Shown in pieces: positions 33,301-47,025 of a DNA stretch of 64,000 nt; position 1 is the stretch's first letter; every line of letters begins with the position of its first letter. Under the pieces are notes generated by a model. It was given only the letters and a program-made list of their open reading frames with translations, had not been told where the DNA came from and made no database searches. The stretch comes from Lentinus brumalis (lineage: Eukaryota > Basidiomycota > Agaricomycetes > Polyporales > Polyporaceae), in assembly GCA_001792895.1 (NCBI GenBank), contig MARA01000003.1, positions 620,001 to 684,000 of the forward strand. Reading direction: 5' to 3'. The position numbers and the translations under genes are program-made.

Positions 33301-35329
33301 CATCAACCTCAGCTACCGATGATTCTTCCTCCCTGGGCTGTGTGGTGAGCGAAAGTGGTGGTTCCTCCATTTTCACCGGAGCGGGTAGTACTGGTGGTTC
33401 TTCCTCCTCCAGTACCAGAGCTGGCCCCGGAACTTCCTCTTCCTCCTCCATCGCGACCGCAGGAGTTGGTATTTCCTCCTCCTCAGCAGGGACTGCTCGA
33501 ACAGGATGATCCGTTTCTTCCCGTCCTGCGGCGGGGGGTGGTTCACCCAAGCCTTCCCGTACCTCATCCATATTCGCCCGGCTATCCAACGACCCAGACG
33601 CGACATCCTCTGTCTTCCCTTCAGCCTTGAAGTCCACGGGCAAGTACTGTGCTTCCGGCGTGTTGGGCCGTTCACTATGTTCCGCCGGAGTTGCCTCCTG
33701 AACGGCGGGGGGCGCCTGACTGTGATCCACGGCAGACACAACCCTAAGTGGTAGCTCCGCAGACAATAATTGCGATATGCTAGTAGGCTTTGCGGTATGG
33801 ACGACCTCTGGAGTTTCAGGAGGGGGTGTGACAGGACGCGCCCGGGGATGGGGAGGAGGCGGCGGCACACGAGTCGCATAATGAGGCGTACTCGACTCCA
33901 GGACGAGATGCGAGGGATGAGAGAGCATGGAGGCGGTAGGAGACGCAGTCTGAGGCACGGGGGAGCAGGGGGCGGAGGAACATGCGCATGACCAGTCCCA
34001 GAGCTGCCCGTTCGCCTTCGTCTTTTCGATGGAGGTTCGCCATCGTGGCTCGAGACCGCGGTAAGTGAAATGACACCCAGTGAATTGACACGGGTATCGC
34101 GAGGGACGGGAGCATAGGACTTCTTTGCAACACAGGGGAGAGCGATGGCTGATGAAGCGAAGGCGGTCCACGATTGAGAGTAGGACTGCGGGTCAGCGCA
34201 GGGCTCAGGGAAGCTCTTCGCGCAGTCTCCCTCACTTCTGCAGGAGAAGGAAGATCACCACTCACCCTGCGCCTGGCCTCCGTGACAGCGACCTCAGCTA
34301 ATGCGGCCAACCCCTCCAAACCACCAGGACTCCCGTGTGTTCCCATCCTAACCACAGGGGACCTCGCCGGTTCCGTATTGAGTAGTGAAGTTACTGACGA
34401 CGGCCGAGGGGTTACGAAAGGCACCTCTTGCTGGGAGAAAGATGCTGAACGGCGGTGAGTGCTGAGGCCTGTCAAGGATTCATGACTTGGGGACCCAGAG
34501 AGAGGAGGACCAGGGGGCTCTGGGGATGTCGAGGGGATTGCAAAGAATACACCAAACCTGGAGAATTGCTCTGAGGGCGTGACATGCGGCCTATGGTGAT
34601 GGGAGGCGAATCCGTAATGTGATGTAGACCTAGTGCTGGTGTTTGTGAGGGACGTCGAATGGTCGGAGACACGTGCTGTGGGGGAGAATGCTGTGGGGGA
34701 GAATAAGAGTGTGTATGTGGGAGAGGTGGTGGTTGAAGGGGGAACGCGGAGGGTGTCGTCAAGTAGTCAGCCTGGCTACTCCGCGACGAGGCGGGAGGGG
34801 AGAAGTAGGAAGATCCTTCGTACAATCGATACTCCTGTCGGATAGGGTCTGAACTGCGACGAGAAGAAGAGCTCTGCCGGGATGTGGCCGGGGGGAGGTG
34901 GTGGGATGCGTAGGAAGGGATCTCATGTTCACGGCTTATTGGCCTAGAGTTACCAGCCACCACTTCAGAGCGGCCTGAGACATCACCTCTGTAATCCCTC
35001 CGCATGACGGAATATGCTAACGCGTCGTCGGTCGGAGGTGAAGGGGTACCCCTCGGGAGATGCATGGGCTGCAATGAAAGTGATACGGACTCATGGTTGC
35101 CTCGATCATAGTCTGAATATGCTCTACTACGGTACGCGACCCTGTGAGAGTCGGAATAGCCATGGTCGCGGGCTGTGGGGGGCCTGAACTCGACGGGGGG
35201 GACGCCTGGTCCCGAGAGTCCGACTGGAGTGTGGAGAGAATGGGGATGGGTGGCTTCAGGTTGAGCCTCGTCCGTGGCTTCGTCATCGGCGCATAGTAGC
35301 GAGGATATCGTCAGGCGACGTCCAGACAT
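30304..35329 (-). CDS. Spp1/CFP1-like PHD-finger COMPASS subunit with long N-terminal extension
   Basis: Predicted reader subunit of the Set1 (COMPASS) H3K4 methyltransferase. The PHD finger is split by introns: LYCICKTSYDEDKVMIACDR, then CDEWYHTQCLNIDDLEVDLI, then FVCPPC. It is followed by the conserved cysteine region ARCMAGLKHP ... ACHKPARGAFSKFCSDECGI and YMQRRIEGWGG, a coiled coil (IARLQAQLDKLAPKREEVKK) and CRGVRKCPRHAGY. The last exon ends at 30304. Upstream, several large exons encode about 1000 or more Ser/Pro/Glu-rich residues starting MSGRRLTISSLLCADDEATD at 35329. Join phases there are partly unresolved; one intron near 34560-34523 would be only 38 bp. I treat it as one gene because no stop plus new start separates the parts, but a second, upstream gene remains possible. 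Confidence 0.78.
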
Positions 35330-36193
35330 GCTTCAAGAGCGTGATAGACAGCCGAGGGAGGACGAGCAAGGACTGAAGGAGAGAGACCGGGAGAGAGAGG
35401 ATGGTTCTGGCGTTGTCTACATCTTCAGGTCACGACGTCAAAGGTCACAGGCCGCAAACGCTATCACTCGACCAAAGCGTGTACCTTGTTCGCTGCCGAA
35501 GTCCGCGCGGCCACTGGCCCATCCGTCGTACTTACAAACGTGCACTGTCACTGTGCGCATCCCGCGATGCATTGCTGATACACGGACTGCCAGCCATCCG
35601 GCGGCGACGATGTCACAAGGGAAGGAAAGGGATCCGGAAATCACACCAAGTCTTTTGAAAGCAAAGGATAAATTGAATGAATGTACAACGAGACATTGCG
35701 ACGCAGCTCATACAGCAGCCACGAAGGGCTAACTGCTAAGACAAAGTCCCATCTACGAGCACGAGCGCGCCGCACCCAAGTCCCATCGTTCGCAACCGAA
35801 GTCTTCTTGTTCTCCAGCCCTTTATGACGGTCTCAAGGTCCTCGACCCACTCAAGTCCAGCAAGCCGGCGAGCGGATCATCGTCGAGATGCTTTTGAGGG
35901 CTGTGAACAGAGTCAGTCTCGCTGTGTGGGGACGAAGGCGACGAGGCAACTCACCTGTGTAAAATGCGTTGAGGAGAAGAGACGTGCAGGACCGGGCTTA
36001 TAAGGGTGAGAAGAACTGTACAGCGATCGGCGGGTGGCTTGCGGACCCCGGGAAGCGGTCACGGGGTCCTCCCCCAGGCAAGAGGACTTTGCGCAGAACC
36101 CCTCTCGCCCCCGCCCGTCAAATACTCGACAGTACTCTTCCGTCAGGGAACATATTCCCCTACTGATCGCAAAAGAGGGCCCCGTCACAAACG
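35330..36193. other. divergent promoter region, Spp1-like / Stm1-like genes
   Basis: No gene is supported. Short open frames on both strands lack recognisable motifs. Confidence 0.6.
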
Positions 36194-37512
36194 ATGTCGG
36201 TGGCCAGCAGGAATCCTTTTGCCCTCCTTGATGGTTAGTCTTCTCGCTACCTGCCCATTCTCCGGCTTCTCCTCCCTGCGCAAAACACAAGGCCATGCAT
36301 TCAACTGATCCATTACTTGTGTTCAGACGACGCCTCGCGGCCGGCGAGTCCCACTCCTGCCGCAGCCGCTAAGCAGGCAGCGCCGACTCCGGCACCTACT
36401 CGCGGCACGCAGAAGCCCCGCGGTGGTCCCGCTTCGCGAGGTGGCAAGTACTACCAGCGCGGCGGCAAGAGCGCTCCTCGCGACAAGGAGAACGCGGAGG
36501 TAGCTGAGGACCCTTCTGCGGAGCCCAAGAAGCGCGGTACGTTCCCCCAACAACTTCCTGTCGGTCTGGGTCCTGATTATTGTACCTCCTTCTCCCCGCG
36601 GATTCCTTAATTGCCATGCGATGATCCCATGTCATCCTCGGTAACAGACGGCGAAGGCCGTGGTCGTGGTCGGGGCAGAGGTCGGGGCGGTGATCGCGGC
36701 CGTGGCCGCGGACGCCAGTTCGATCGCCACAGCGCGACCGGAAAGACGTATGTGATCCGTGATACTCTTCTCCATCTCGTAATAACATGCTCTGTCTGCG
36801 CCTAGCGACTCCGAGAAGAAGGTCCACCAGGGCTGGGGCGGAGACGAGCCTGTCGCCGAGCTCAAGGCCGAGGCTGGTGCCGCCATTGATGCCGCTGCAG
36901 AGAACGGCGAGTGGGGCAACACCACTAACGACGCTGATGCTTGGGGTGCTCCCGCCGGCGAGGCTCCCGCTGCCGAGGTCCCCGCCGCCGATGGCGAGAA
37001 GGCCGGCGAGCGCGAAGGTCGCAAGCCTCGTGAGCCTCGTGAGCCCGAGGAGGAGGACAACACCCTCACCCTCGACGAGTGGCGCAAGAAGCAGGGCGGT
37101 TTGGACATCGTCCCGAAGCTCGAGGCCAGGAAGGTCGATGATTCCGCATTCAAGGATGCCGTCGTCGTTACCAAGAAGGACGAGGAGGACACCGCGTACT
37201 TCGTCGGCAAGGTATGTGGAATGAGCAACTAAGCTGTGGGACGTTGGCGCTCACACGATTTATGACTAGACGAAGAGCTCCGCTCCCAAGCCCAAGGCCA
37301 AGAAGGAGGAGAAGGTCTTCATCGAGATTGATGCACGCTTCGAGCGTCCGTCCCGTGGCGGCCGTGGCCGTGGTGATCGCGGTGGTGATCGTGGTGGCGA
37401 TCGTGGTGGTCGTGCCCGTGCCCGTGGTGGAGGACGCGGCCGTGGTGGCAACTCGAACGCTGCTCCGACCCTCAACGTCGCTGATGAGAGCGCCTTCCCG
37501 TCTCTCGCCTAA
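36194..37512 (+). CDS. Stm1/SERBP1 (HABP4/PAI-RBP1) ribosome-binding protein
   Basis: Predicted factor that binds ribosomes and can clamp them in an inactive state; also an RNA-binding RGG protein. Exons 36194-36233, 36327-36536, 36648-36747, 36806-37211 and 37270-37512 give 332 residues. The start MSVASRNPFALLDDDASRPA matches the Stm1-type N terminus. Two RGG-rich blocks (about residues 85-105, and residues 283-310) flank the conserved core: VHQGWGGDEPVAELK, TLTLDEWRKKQGG and EARKVDD. The C terminus TLNVADESAFPSLA is the family ending. The gene is followed by a pyrimidine-rich 3' region. Confidence 0.92.
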
Positions 37513-37940
37513 TCGAGCAGCAAATGCACCTATGGGTGCCTAGGCCTGTTGACTCCCTATCCACCGCCCCGACAAAAAATCGGAGTCACCATCCTCATTA
37601 TATTCGTCTACTTGTCCGTCGGTCTGTCTTGATATCTGCGCGCACGTTCTGCATCCCATCACCTCGTAACTGTGCCCTTTTCCCCTGTTGCTCCATGTAC
37701 CGCCCGCTCCTGCTTCTGATGCTAGTAGTAGCCGTCCCACTCACCATCCGCTGACATGACGTATGAACCAAGACTATGCACGGTATATTATGTTCGCTGG
37801 CCCTCCATATTTAGTCGTGTTGTATACGAGGTGTAAGTACATCGATGCATTCTGCGCTCAAAAACAGTGCTGTAAATTTTACCGACGAGGGTCCGGTGTG
37901 TCGCTTCTTTCATGGATCGATAGCGCTTCGTGACCGTGAG

Positions 37941-37971
37941 GCAACGTGAAGTGGCAACGTGCAGCAACGTG
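37941..37971 (+). promoter_or_regulatory. three direct GCAACGTG repeats
   Basis: GCAACGTG occurs at 37941-37948, 37954-37961 and 37964-37971, 113-143 bp before the histidine phosphatase start. Reversed it reads CACGTTGC, close to a bHLH-type half site. A factor-binding cluster is an inference. Confidence 0.4.
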
Positions 37972-37978
37972 CCCAACG

Positions 37979-38014
37979 ATGACGGTCGAGGGCCCCTGCA
38001 GGCGCATACAGTAA
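37979..38014 (+). promoter_or_regulatory. short upstream ORF (11 codons)
   Basis: ATG at 37979 opens MTVEGPCRRIQ, stop at 38012-38014. Its first four codons copy those of the phosphatase start at 38084, and the 13-base word GATGACGGTCGAG occurs at both places. It lies in the likely leader and in the same frame, with the stop between them, so it could reduce translation of the main frame. Confidence 0.4.
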
Positions 38015-38083
38015 CGTCACCTTGAACCACCAGCAGACCTCAAGATACTCACAACCATCGTCTACGACTGACCGGCCGCAAAG

Positions 38084-39270
38084 ATGACGGTCGAGCACAT
38101 CTACATTGCGCGACACGGTACGAGGGCTCTGCTTTGCGAAACTTGTGATATGCACGTTGTGACGTGTTCATAGGATACAGAATGAATTGGGTCACCGACG
38201 ACTGGTAGCAGTTGACCCACCCCATGTCTATCAGTACATTATCTGATCAACTTGTCTACAGGAAGAGTGTGACAGGTGTGTGAGGCAACGACTGAACCAA
38301 GGGCGGGCTGACAGTAGTCTGCAGGACTCCCCCGCGATCCGACATTAGCTGACTTCGGCGTGGAGCAAGCGAAAGAATTAGCACAACACTTTCTTTCGCT
38401 CCCGGAAGATCAGCGGCCGACTGCGATATTCAGCTCGCCATACTGTAAGCTCTCGTTTCCCGGGCATTTCTTAGAGCCTTCCTGCTGAGCACCTTCCCCT
38501 CCCTCTGTAGATCGTTGCCTGGAAACGGCCAAGCCTAGCGGGGAGGCGTTGAACCTGCCATTGTATGTGGAGCACGGTACGCCTCCCGTCTCGGAGAGTC
38601 CCGCACTTGCGGTCGTTGACGTATCTCCTGTGGCTGCCTTGGTACACAGGCCTCTCCGAGTGGTACTCCCCTGCGGCTCCAGGAACAGGTCTCCATCCAC
38701 GCCCCGCGTCCGCGTCTGCCCTCCGTGCACACTTTCCGGAGATTGACGACTCCTGGGAGTCGATCTACTACCCCTCTCGCAAGGGCGAGGATGTATCCGC
38801 CGTCCATGATCGCAGCCGGGAGCTCATGCGAGCCTTGGTCCCTGCGGTGGAGGAGCGGTTCGGCGGGAAGCACAAGCGCATCCTCCTAGTCACCCATGCT
38901 GCGACAGTGATTGCACTCACGCGCGAGCTCGTTGGCGATCGGGCCTTGCCTCTCCGAGTCGGCTGCTGCACGTTGACGGTTTTGCAGCGGCCACAGGAAG
39001 CGCGTGATGCTGTGGGCTCTTGGCACCCGAAGAAACTCGCAGATGGCGGTCATCTGAAGGACGGCGTTACGAGAGAATGGGGCTTCGATAACTGCGTGAT
39101 CGTTGACGGGAAGGTGAGGGATCTATTCAAGATAATGCGATAGTCACCGACAGGCTGACACCATGCAGGTCGTCGACCACCACGGAGAGCCTGTGTCTGA
39201 AAACGAAGTAGACCATCCGGTCGGGCTCCAGGTGCATCTCCTCCCCGCTACAGTCCAGGCACGCATGTAG
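38084..39270 (+). CDS. histidine phosphatase superfamily protein (Tfc7/tau55-type)
   Basis: Branch-1 histidine phosphatase fold. The catalytic IARHGYRMNWVTDDW is assembled from exon 1 (ending RH plus G) and exon 2; the RHG-YRMNW pattern is that of fungal proteins related to TFIIIC subunit Tfc7, the yeast paralogue of that subunit, and UBASH3. Further parts: LPRDPTLADFGVEQAKELA, SSPYYRCLETAKPSGEALNL (second Arg), LSEWYSPAAPGTGLHPRP, WESIYYPSRKGEDV with the Arg of VHDRSRELM, and the second histidine in ILLVTHAATVIALTRE. At least six introns, several very close together near 38200-38330. Whether it is an active phosphatase or a transcription-complex subunit cannot be decided. The active-site residues look intact. 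Confidence 0.86.
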
Positions 39271-39422
39271 ATGTTGCTTAGATCGACTACAGTATAGAGT
39301 TCAGAAGAGTAAGCCGACGAAGTCTATCTGGAACCGGCTACATATGGTACATTCGTTGGCATACTGAAAAGTACAGATCCTTCCTGGTAGTTTACCCGCT
39401 CGTACTGTCCTCGTGCACGTCA

Positions 39423-40739
39423 TCAGAATGTTACGAACGCGCTCGCGTAGCTGACGCTAGAGTCCTTGACTGTCTTGCATTGGCTGCTCTGCTCGTAACG
39501 CACCCACTTGACCTTGGGTGAGATGCCTTTCTTCTCGAGGGCGGCGAGTGCCCCGAAGAGAATCCCGATTGGATGACGCCCGCAGATGGTGTTCTTCGTC
39601 CTCGCCAGATACTCAGCAAACTCGTGGTGTGCTTGGCTGGCAGTGAACGGGGGCATTGTGAGCAGCTCCATTGCTTCGTGGTCCAGGGCCGAGATGGAAG
39701 CATGGATGGGGTGGTCTTTGAGCGATGCTGGAGAAGGGTCTGAGCGAGAGAGTCGTATCGGCGGGGTAGAACTGGGTGGCGGCTTGGGGTAGTAGAACGT
39801 GTATTGGAAGCGTTGTCCCCTGGGGAATGGTTGTCAAATTATGCTACAATGGAGGGTCGACTGATCTTCCGTACCAGTGGCAGAAATCGCTTGAAATGAC
39901 GAAGACGGTGTCCTTGCTTGCTAAGTACGGGGCCAGAAGTTTGCCGTAGGAGACTTCCTTGTCGTAGTTGATCGCCCCGACAAGGATGGGGACGATCTTG
40001 ATGTCCAAGCTGTCGAGCTCCATGTCAATAGGATACATAAGATGGACGAGTTGCGGCTGCATACCCCTCGAATACCTTGCGAATGTAGGGAAGGTGCATC
40101 TCGATACTGTGTTCGTCTTCGTCGGTTTGTAGGCTCATATCGGTGAAGTGACCCGTCTGCTTAAGTTCCTTCGTCGCTAGAAAATGTCTCAGCACGAACC
40201 ACGCGAAGGTCGGTCAAGGAGGATGAATCCTACTCTCAGCATCTATGGGAAGCGCTCCTAGTGGTGTCACGTATTCCGTGCACCGGGTAAGGGCACATCC
40301 ATCTAGGTACACATGGTGGGAAGGACCCAGGACGAAGACTCTCTTGCTGGACCACGCAGCATGAGCATAATTACTCGACTGAAGTTGCCATTGGACGACA
40401 TACATTCCCGTCGTATCGATGCTCTTGTACGCCCAAGCCGCAGCCCGGCCTGAGTACGAATACCCTGCATGACTGAAAGGAATTCAGTAACGCTACTTAC
40501 CGCATGCAGATTCGGCAGTACGTACGGCGCGATGATCGCCTTCGTACCAGGAACTGGGGGCTTGAAGTCATCCTCAGGAGATGCATTCACGGCCTGAAGC
40601 CAGTTCGAGAGTTCTTGGTCCAGTTGACTTCGGTCACCAGTATACCACGAGTCCGCATGGGTTGCTTGCCTGATTAGCGATATGCTGGGTTACATACGAG
40701 ACATCGATGGAAGCATGAACCACCGCACCGAGCACTCAT
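39423..40739 (-). CDS. MEMO1/Mho1 family protein
   Basis: Member of the MEMO family (LigB-like dioxygenase fold), linked to cell motility and redox control in animals and to filamentation in yeast. The first exon reads MSAR and joins across a 59-bp intron to [20 protein letters not shown]. Then [20 protein letters not shown] (metal-site His), [20 protein letters not shown] (metal-site His pair), the [20 protein letters not shown] block with the final His, and a C terminus ending YASAFVTF. At least six introns. Stop at 39423-39425. Complete and conserved. Confidence 0.93.
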
Positions 40740-41177
40740 CTCGAAGCTATGACTTCCCTCAGTGGCAGAAGCTAGAATACACAGCTGAACAAGTTGGCGG
40801 TCGAGGACACAAGCCAGGAGTGGCTGTACTCAGTCGTGAGGAGTTTCCTACAACGTCGACGTCAGACTCGCGTCGCAGGTACTGGACCAGACTGGACCAC
40901 GGCTGGGATACTCCGGAGATCTGTCAGATAACACGTGAGATGCCCAGCAATCGGCATTCTTCCTGCACGCGCACAAATTACGACCAACGCCATGGATCGG
41001 ACTGTGGCTAACCTCCCTACATTCGAATGATGACCTGAAGTGTGGGGAGCGCACACAAATTATCATACATAGGCCTGAATCATGGTCACATGTCGATTAT
41101 CTTCGGCATAGGGAAATGGATACATGAGGGTGATGGACAGAGCAAACGAGACAACAAGGATACCGACGAACGACCTT
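40740..41177. other. intergenic between MEMO1 and eL32 genes
   Basis: No gene is supported; it holds the MEMO1 promoter and the eL32 3' end. Confidence 0.6.
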
Positions 41178-41785
41178 TTACTCCTCTGACCGCAGACGGG
41201 CAGTGGGGTTGGTGACCTTAACGCCGAGTACCTTCGCCCTGTGATACAAAGCCACTCAGTACGGAACAAGTATGAGTAGCCACTTGATCAGCCGCACCTC
41301 TCAAGGATGGATGTCCGGTTGCGGCTGCTGACATTGTGCGCGATCTCCGCCGCAAAGCTTTTGTTGTGCATGAGGAGAAGGTCAACTTCCCGAACGTTGC
41401 TAACCAAGAACTTCTTGAGGCCGTTAGGGAGGAGATGACGGGTCTGAACAAGCGAGGTATGAGCATTCAGCGTATTGCCGGGAATGAAAAGCCCTGTCAT
41501 ACCTTCTTGTTGCTGCCGTAGCCAATCTATGAGGAGCGTCAGCGCATACGACCGGTTTCGGACTTGGATAGGACGCACCTTGGGCATGGGCAGCTGACCC
41601 TTGAACCGACGCCGGACACGGTTGTCAATACCCTTGGGTTTCCTCCATGCCTCCTTTACGCCCTTGTAACGGTCAGACTGGTGGCGCCTGCAGAGAATAG
41701 ATGAATGACGGTTCCAGAAGCAGGGGAGGCGATGGTCTCACTTGAAGGGCTTGGTGCGCTTCTTGACAATGGGAACCTTGACCAT
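41178..41785 (-). CDS. RPL32: 60S ribosomal protein eL32
   Basis: Large-subunit ribosomal protein. Five exons: [15 protein letters not shown] from 41785, then [19 protein letters not shown] and onward through [12 protein letters not shown], the eight-codon exon [28 protein letters not shown] through [10 protein letters not shown], and [19 protein letters not shown] ending at 41178. All introns are GT-AG and about 45-60 bp. About 127 residues, normal for the family. Confidence 0.96.
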
Positions 41786-42241
41786 GGCGGACTGCAAGAG
41801 ATAGCGGATGAGTGCACTAGCAAGACCAGAGTAACGCAAGACATGGCAGCCCCAAGTCGGAAGTCATCCAGAGGGCCAGGTTCGCATCCACCGGCTTCCG
41901 GGATGAATCCACGCCCAACAGCGACATCGATGGTGTCCAGAGACGCAGGGCTGTCGTATCGTACGTTCAGCATGACGGACTCACACTTGGTGGGGCTTGA
42001 GGAGGGCGTTGAGGGGGCGTGCTGAGGCTGGAGGACGACACCAGAATTCGCGCCGAAGAGCGGGCGTCTACGCCACGTGGGGTTGCCGCACTGGGTGTGT
42101 ACGCATGGACGGGCGCCTGTGGCCTTATCACCCGACGACAGGTTGGCATTTTAAGAAGGAATTCCGCCCGGATCGAATGGTGGCCCAATTGGGGCCGCAA
42201 GGGATGCGCGGGAATGCAGCCTTCCTCCCACCGCCATCTGC
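41786..42241. other. bidirectional promoter, eL32 / kinase
   Basis: Only 456 bp separate the two divergent starts, so both promoters must lie here. No clear TATA element was seen on either strand. Confidence 0.6.
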
Positions 42242-44425
42242 ATGGAGGAGGAACACGACTCGAGCTCGGAGGACGAGTATTTGTGGACTGCAGCCAGCCG
42301 GCTCAGGCTGCCGGGGAGCCCAGCGCGCACGTGCAGGGACTATGAGCCGCAGGCTCTCAAGCAGCCGTCATTCCGCTCTTCTCGTTCACGTTCCGCACCA
42401 CCATCATCTAATACTCCCCTCTCGCGAAATCCCCTTCGAGCAAAGGTCCTCCCCCCTTTGCCAGGCATCATGCTTGCTGCGCCCTCCGTCGACCTCACCT
42501 TTGACAACGACGATGACTGGATGCCACCCAACTCCTCCGCCCCCCGTTTATACCGCGCGGCGAGTGTGGGTAACAGCTGGGGCGTCACTTCCATAGGTCG
42601 CGGCTTCTCGTGGAACAATCGTGCGCAGGAGGAGAGCGAGAGCGACCAAGAGAAGGACGATGGCCTCGCCCCCGACACCCTCAACACGACCAAGGACCGG
42701 CCAAGTTTACTGCGTGCGAGCCGCCCAGCGTGGCTCACCACTTCCGCAGTCCCTAGGTCTGCAGCAACCAACGGAGCACCCATGATCGCCACATCTATCA
42801 CTCCGCCTTCTCCCCTTCCATCAACCTCACCGCGCACTACCAATTACATCGCGGGTCCGTTGACTCGTTCTCCGGTACAGTCCCGCCCTTCCTCTCCCCG
42901 TCCTTTGTCGTCACGACCCTCGTCACGCCCCGCGTCCCCTCTACCCTTATCTCCAATGGCTGCGTCGGCCTCGTCGTTGCGTAGCCCACTTTCAAGTTCA
43001 CCCTCTTCCCCACGTTCTAGCCAATTTCCCCGAATGCGCCGGCGATCGTCTCAGCAGCGGGTCTCGCTCGTGGCTGGGCGCGTCTCCATTGCTCCGGTCG
43101 AACCTCAGTCGCCCTACCCTGCAGGTCCACAAAAGCTTGTACGCACCAACAGTGCTGCGAGCTTTCTCAGTGTGGCTAGCAGTACCGGTCCACCCACTCC
43201 CGGAGACAAGCCCCGGTCGGTTTGTGATCGGAGCATATCAGAGTTTGTTGTCGAAAAGGAGATCGGTCGCGGCGCGTACGGTCTGGTTAAGCGTGCAAGA
43301 GAGATGATGGATGATGGGACGCTCGGAGTAAGTCTTCTGGTAGTACGTTACTGTATACATGTCGTTGACATTCCGCCAGCCACCCCTCGTCATCAAGCAG
43401 ATCATCAAGTCGCGCATTCTGGCAGATTGCTGGAAGCGGCATCCGAAGTTCGGCACGATCCCCATAGAAATCTATGTCATGTCTGCAATATCGACTACAC
43501 ACTACGTCTTACCGCCACCCCGTCCCTGGGATCCGCTCAGGAATAAACCAGACGTCACGAACGACTGGGTAGAGGGTAAGGTGGTCAGCGGTCACCCTAA
43601 TATCTGCCCTCTGCTGGACTTCTTTGAGGACAACCACTACTACTACCTGGTCTTGCCGTCTACCACTCCCGAGCCCAAGCCAGACGAACCCTCTCCTCCT
43701 TCAGACTTGTTCGATCTCGTGGAAAGTTACCCGAATGGACTGCCCCCAGATCTTATTCGTTCGTATCTCGGTCAGATTGCGGATGCAATGGCGTTCTTGC
43801 ATTCGAAAGGCATTGGTGAGCGCTATGCTCTCGAAGTGGCGGGTTCGACGCTAAAGCTCCCGTTACAGTCCACCGCGATATCAAGGATGAGAACGTCGTT
43901 CTTGGGGAAGCAGGCAAATGCGTTCTTATCGACTTTGGAAGTTCTGGTTTAGTCAGGAAGGGGGGTTGGGATACGTTCAGCGGCACGTGAGTTCGCATAT
44001 CTTCTATCGTCGGTGAAACTCTCTCATGCATGGGACCATGCAGCCTCGATTACGCAGGACCCGAGATATTGCGCGGCGAGCGATACTTCGGCAAGGAGCA
44101 AGACGTTTGGGCATTCGGCGTTGTCGCCTATGTGATGCTCGTGGGTGAATGCCCCTTTACAACAGCTGCCGAGGCGCAGGAAGGTCTCGAGTCGCCCTTC
44201 GCTAGTGCATCGATCGCACTTGACGAACGATGTATGGACGGTAAGGAGAAGGATGGCATGGAGGCTGACGGTGGTGGCGCGCTCGGAGACGCGGCGGCGT
44301 TGGTCCGGGAGTGCTTGCGAGTGGACGTCAATGCTCGTCCAACTTTCCACAAGATTATGGAAAGCCGATTCTTGAGCGGCAAGGCGGGGTGGGGGTTAGA
44401 CGAGCTGGACAAGCTGGACTCATGA
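42242..44425 (+). CDS. PAS-kinase-type Ser/Thr protein kinase lacking a PAS domain
   Basis: The kinase domain matches the PASK/Psk1 group: [17 protein letters not shown] (P-loop), [20 protein letters not shown] (ATP Lys), [68 protein letters not shown] and [22 protein letters not shown] and the catalytic Lys are intact; the usual APE is GPE. About 40 extra residues (roughly [19 protein letters not shown]) sit between the C-helix region and beta-4. The roughly 330-residue N terminus is Ser/Pro-rich and shows no PAS domain. Introns follow CTCGGA (43330), ATTG (near 43815) and the GGAC|GGCAC region near 43988. Psk-type kinases tune carbohydrate use; the role here is inferred from family only. 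Start is the first ATG of the frame. Confidence 0.88.
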
Positions 44426-45260
44426 CCTAGAATCCCGAACACGGCCGCGTGGAGAGTGCGTGCTGGACGGTCCGCACAATCAGAAGTGCTTCGAGCTGAC
44501 AGGCTGCTTTGCAGGTGCGCTATGTTATCTGATGGCTTCGCGTCCTGTAGGCGATATACGACGAGGACTCTTACCTCGTCGAGCCTCGTTGGCGATATCT
44601 CTTTCGCTATCCATCCATCGTCCAGAACTTCCAAGATTCTGCCATATTTATCTCTAGTCGCTCATGACCGTTTTGTACACGCAATAATGTTATCGACACC
44701 ATCGCATCGACGCTCGTTCCGTTTTCCACGCATAGTTCTCTGTCATCTGTATCCGCCTAGCTGCATTATAAATCGATTGTAGTTTTTTATCCTCCGACGC
44801 CGTAAAACTATTTTCGTAGAAAGATCTCGAGTGTCTTTGCTCCAGAAAGTCGGGAACAGCCAATGGGAGCCGAGAGCAGGGCCGGCGGTGACTCCGGTGC
44901 GACGGCGGAGCCGGCCGGGACATGGGTGGAGGGTTGTAATCAGCAAGATCTCTATCGATCATCTAAAATTTTCAGAGGCCGTGCGAGGGTACATAAACCT
45001 TAAGATCCTGACTTCCGCCAGTTCCTTCTTACCCTCACCTCCCCTCCTCGCTCTCCCTCACTTCCTCACACTTTCTTTTGCGTGAGTGTTCCTTTCGTCG
45101 TCTTCTTGCGTATCCGTGCAGGTCTTCGTGTCTCCGGCGACGCGAGAGCAGCAGCAAGCCTCGCTTTTGCGCGCTCATTCGCTATCTACCCGGCCGCGTA
45201 CCTGCGCGAGCGACGCTCGACATAGCGAATACTGACCGATCCTACAGATCTTCATCAAAA
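44426..45260. promoter_or_regulatory. EF-1alpha promoter and leader
   Basis: No gene. A CCAAT element (AGCCAATGGG, about 44858-44867) lies 400 bp upstream of the EF-1alpha start. A long CT-rich tract (about 45015-45080) ends just before the leader intron, as is common near the transcription start of highly expressed basidiomycete genes. Confidence 0.6.
45082..45247 (+). other. probable 5' leader intron of EF-1alpha
   Basis: A GTGAGT donor at 45082 and a CCTACAG acceptor ending at 45247 enclose 166 bp in the untranslated leader, 13 bp before the ATG. EF-1alpha genes often carry such an intron. Confidence 0.65.

Positions 45261-47025
<1,765 letters not shown>

Larger units (their letters stand above)
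37513..38083. other. Stm1-like 3' region and phosphatase promoter
   Basis: No protein gene of normal size. Contains the three GCAACGTG repeats and an upstream ORF described separately. Confidence 0.6.
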
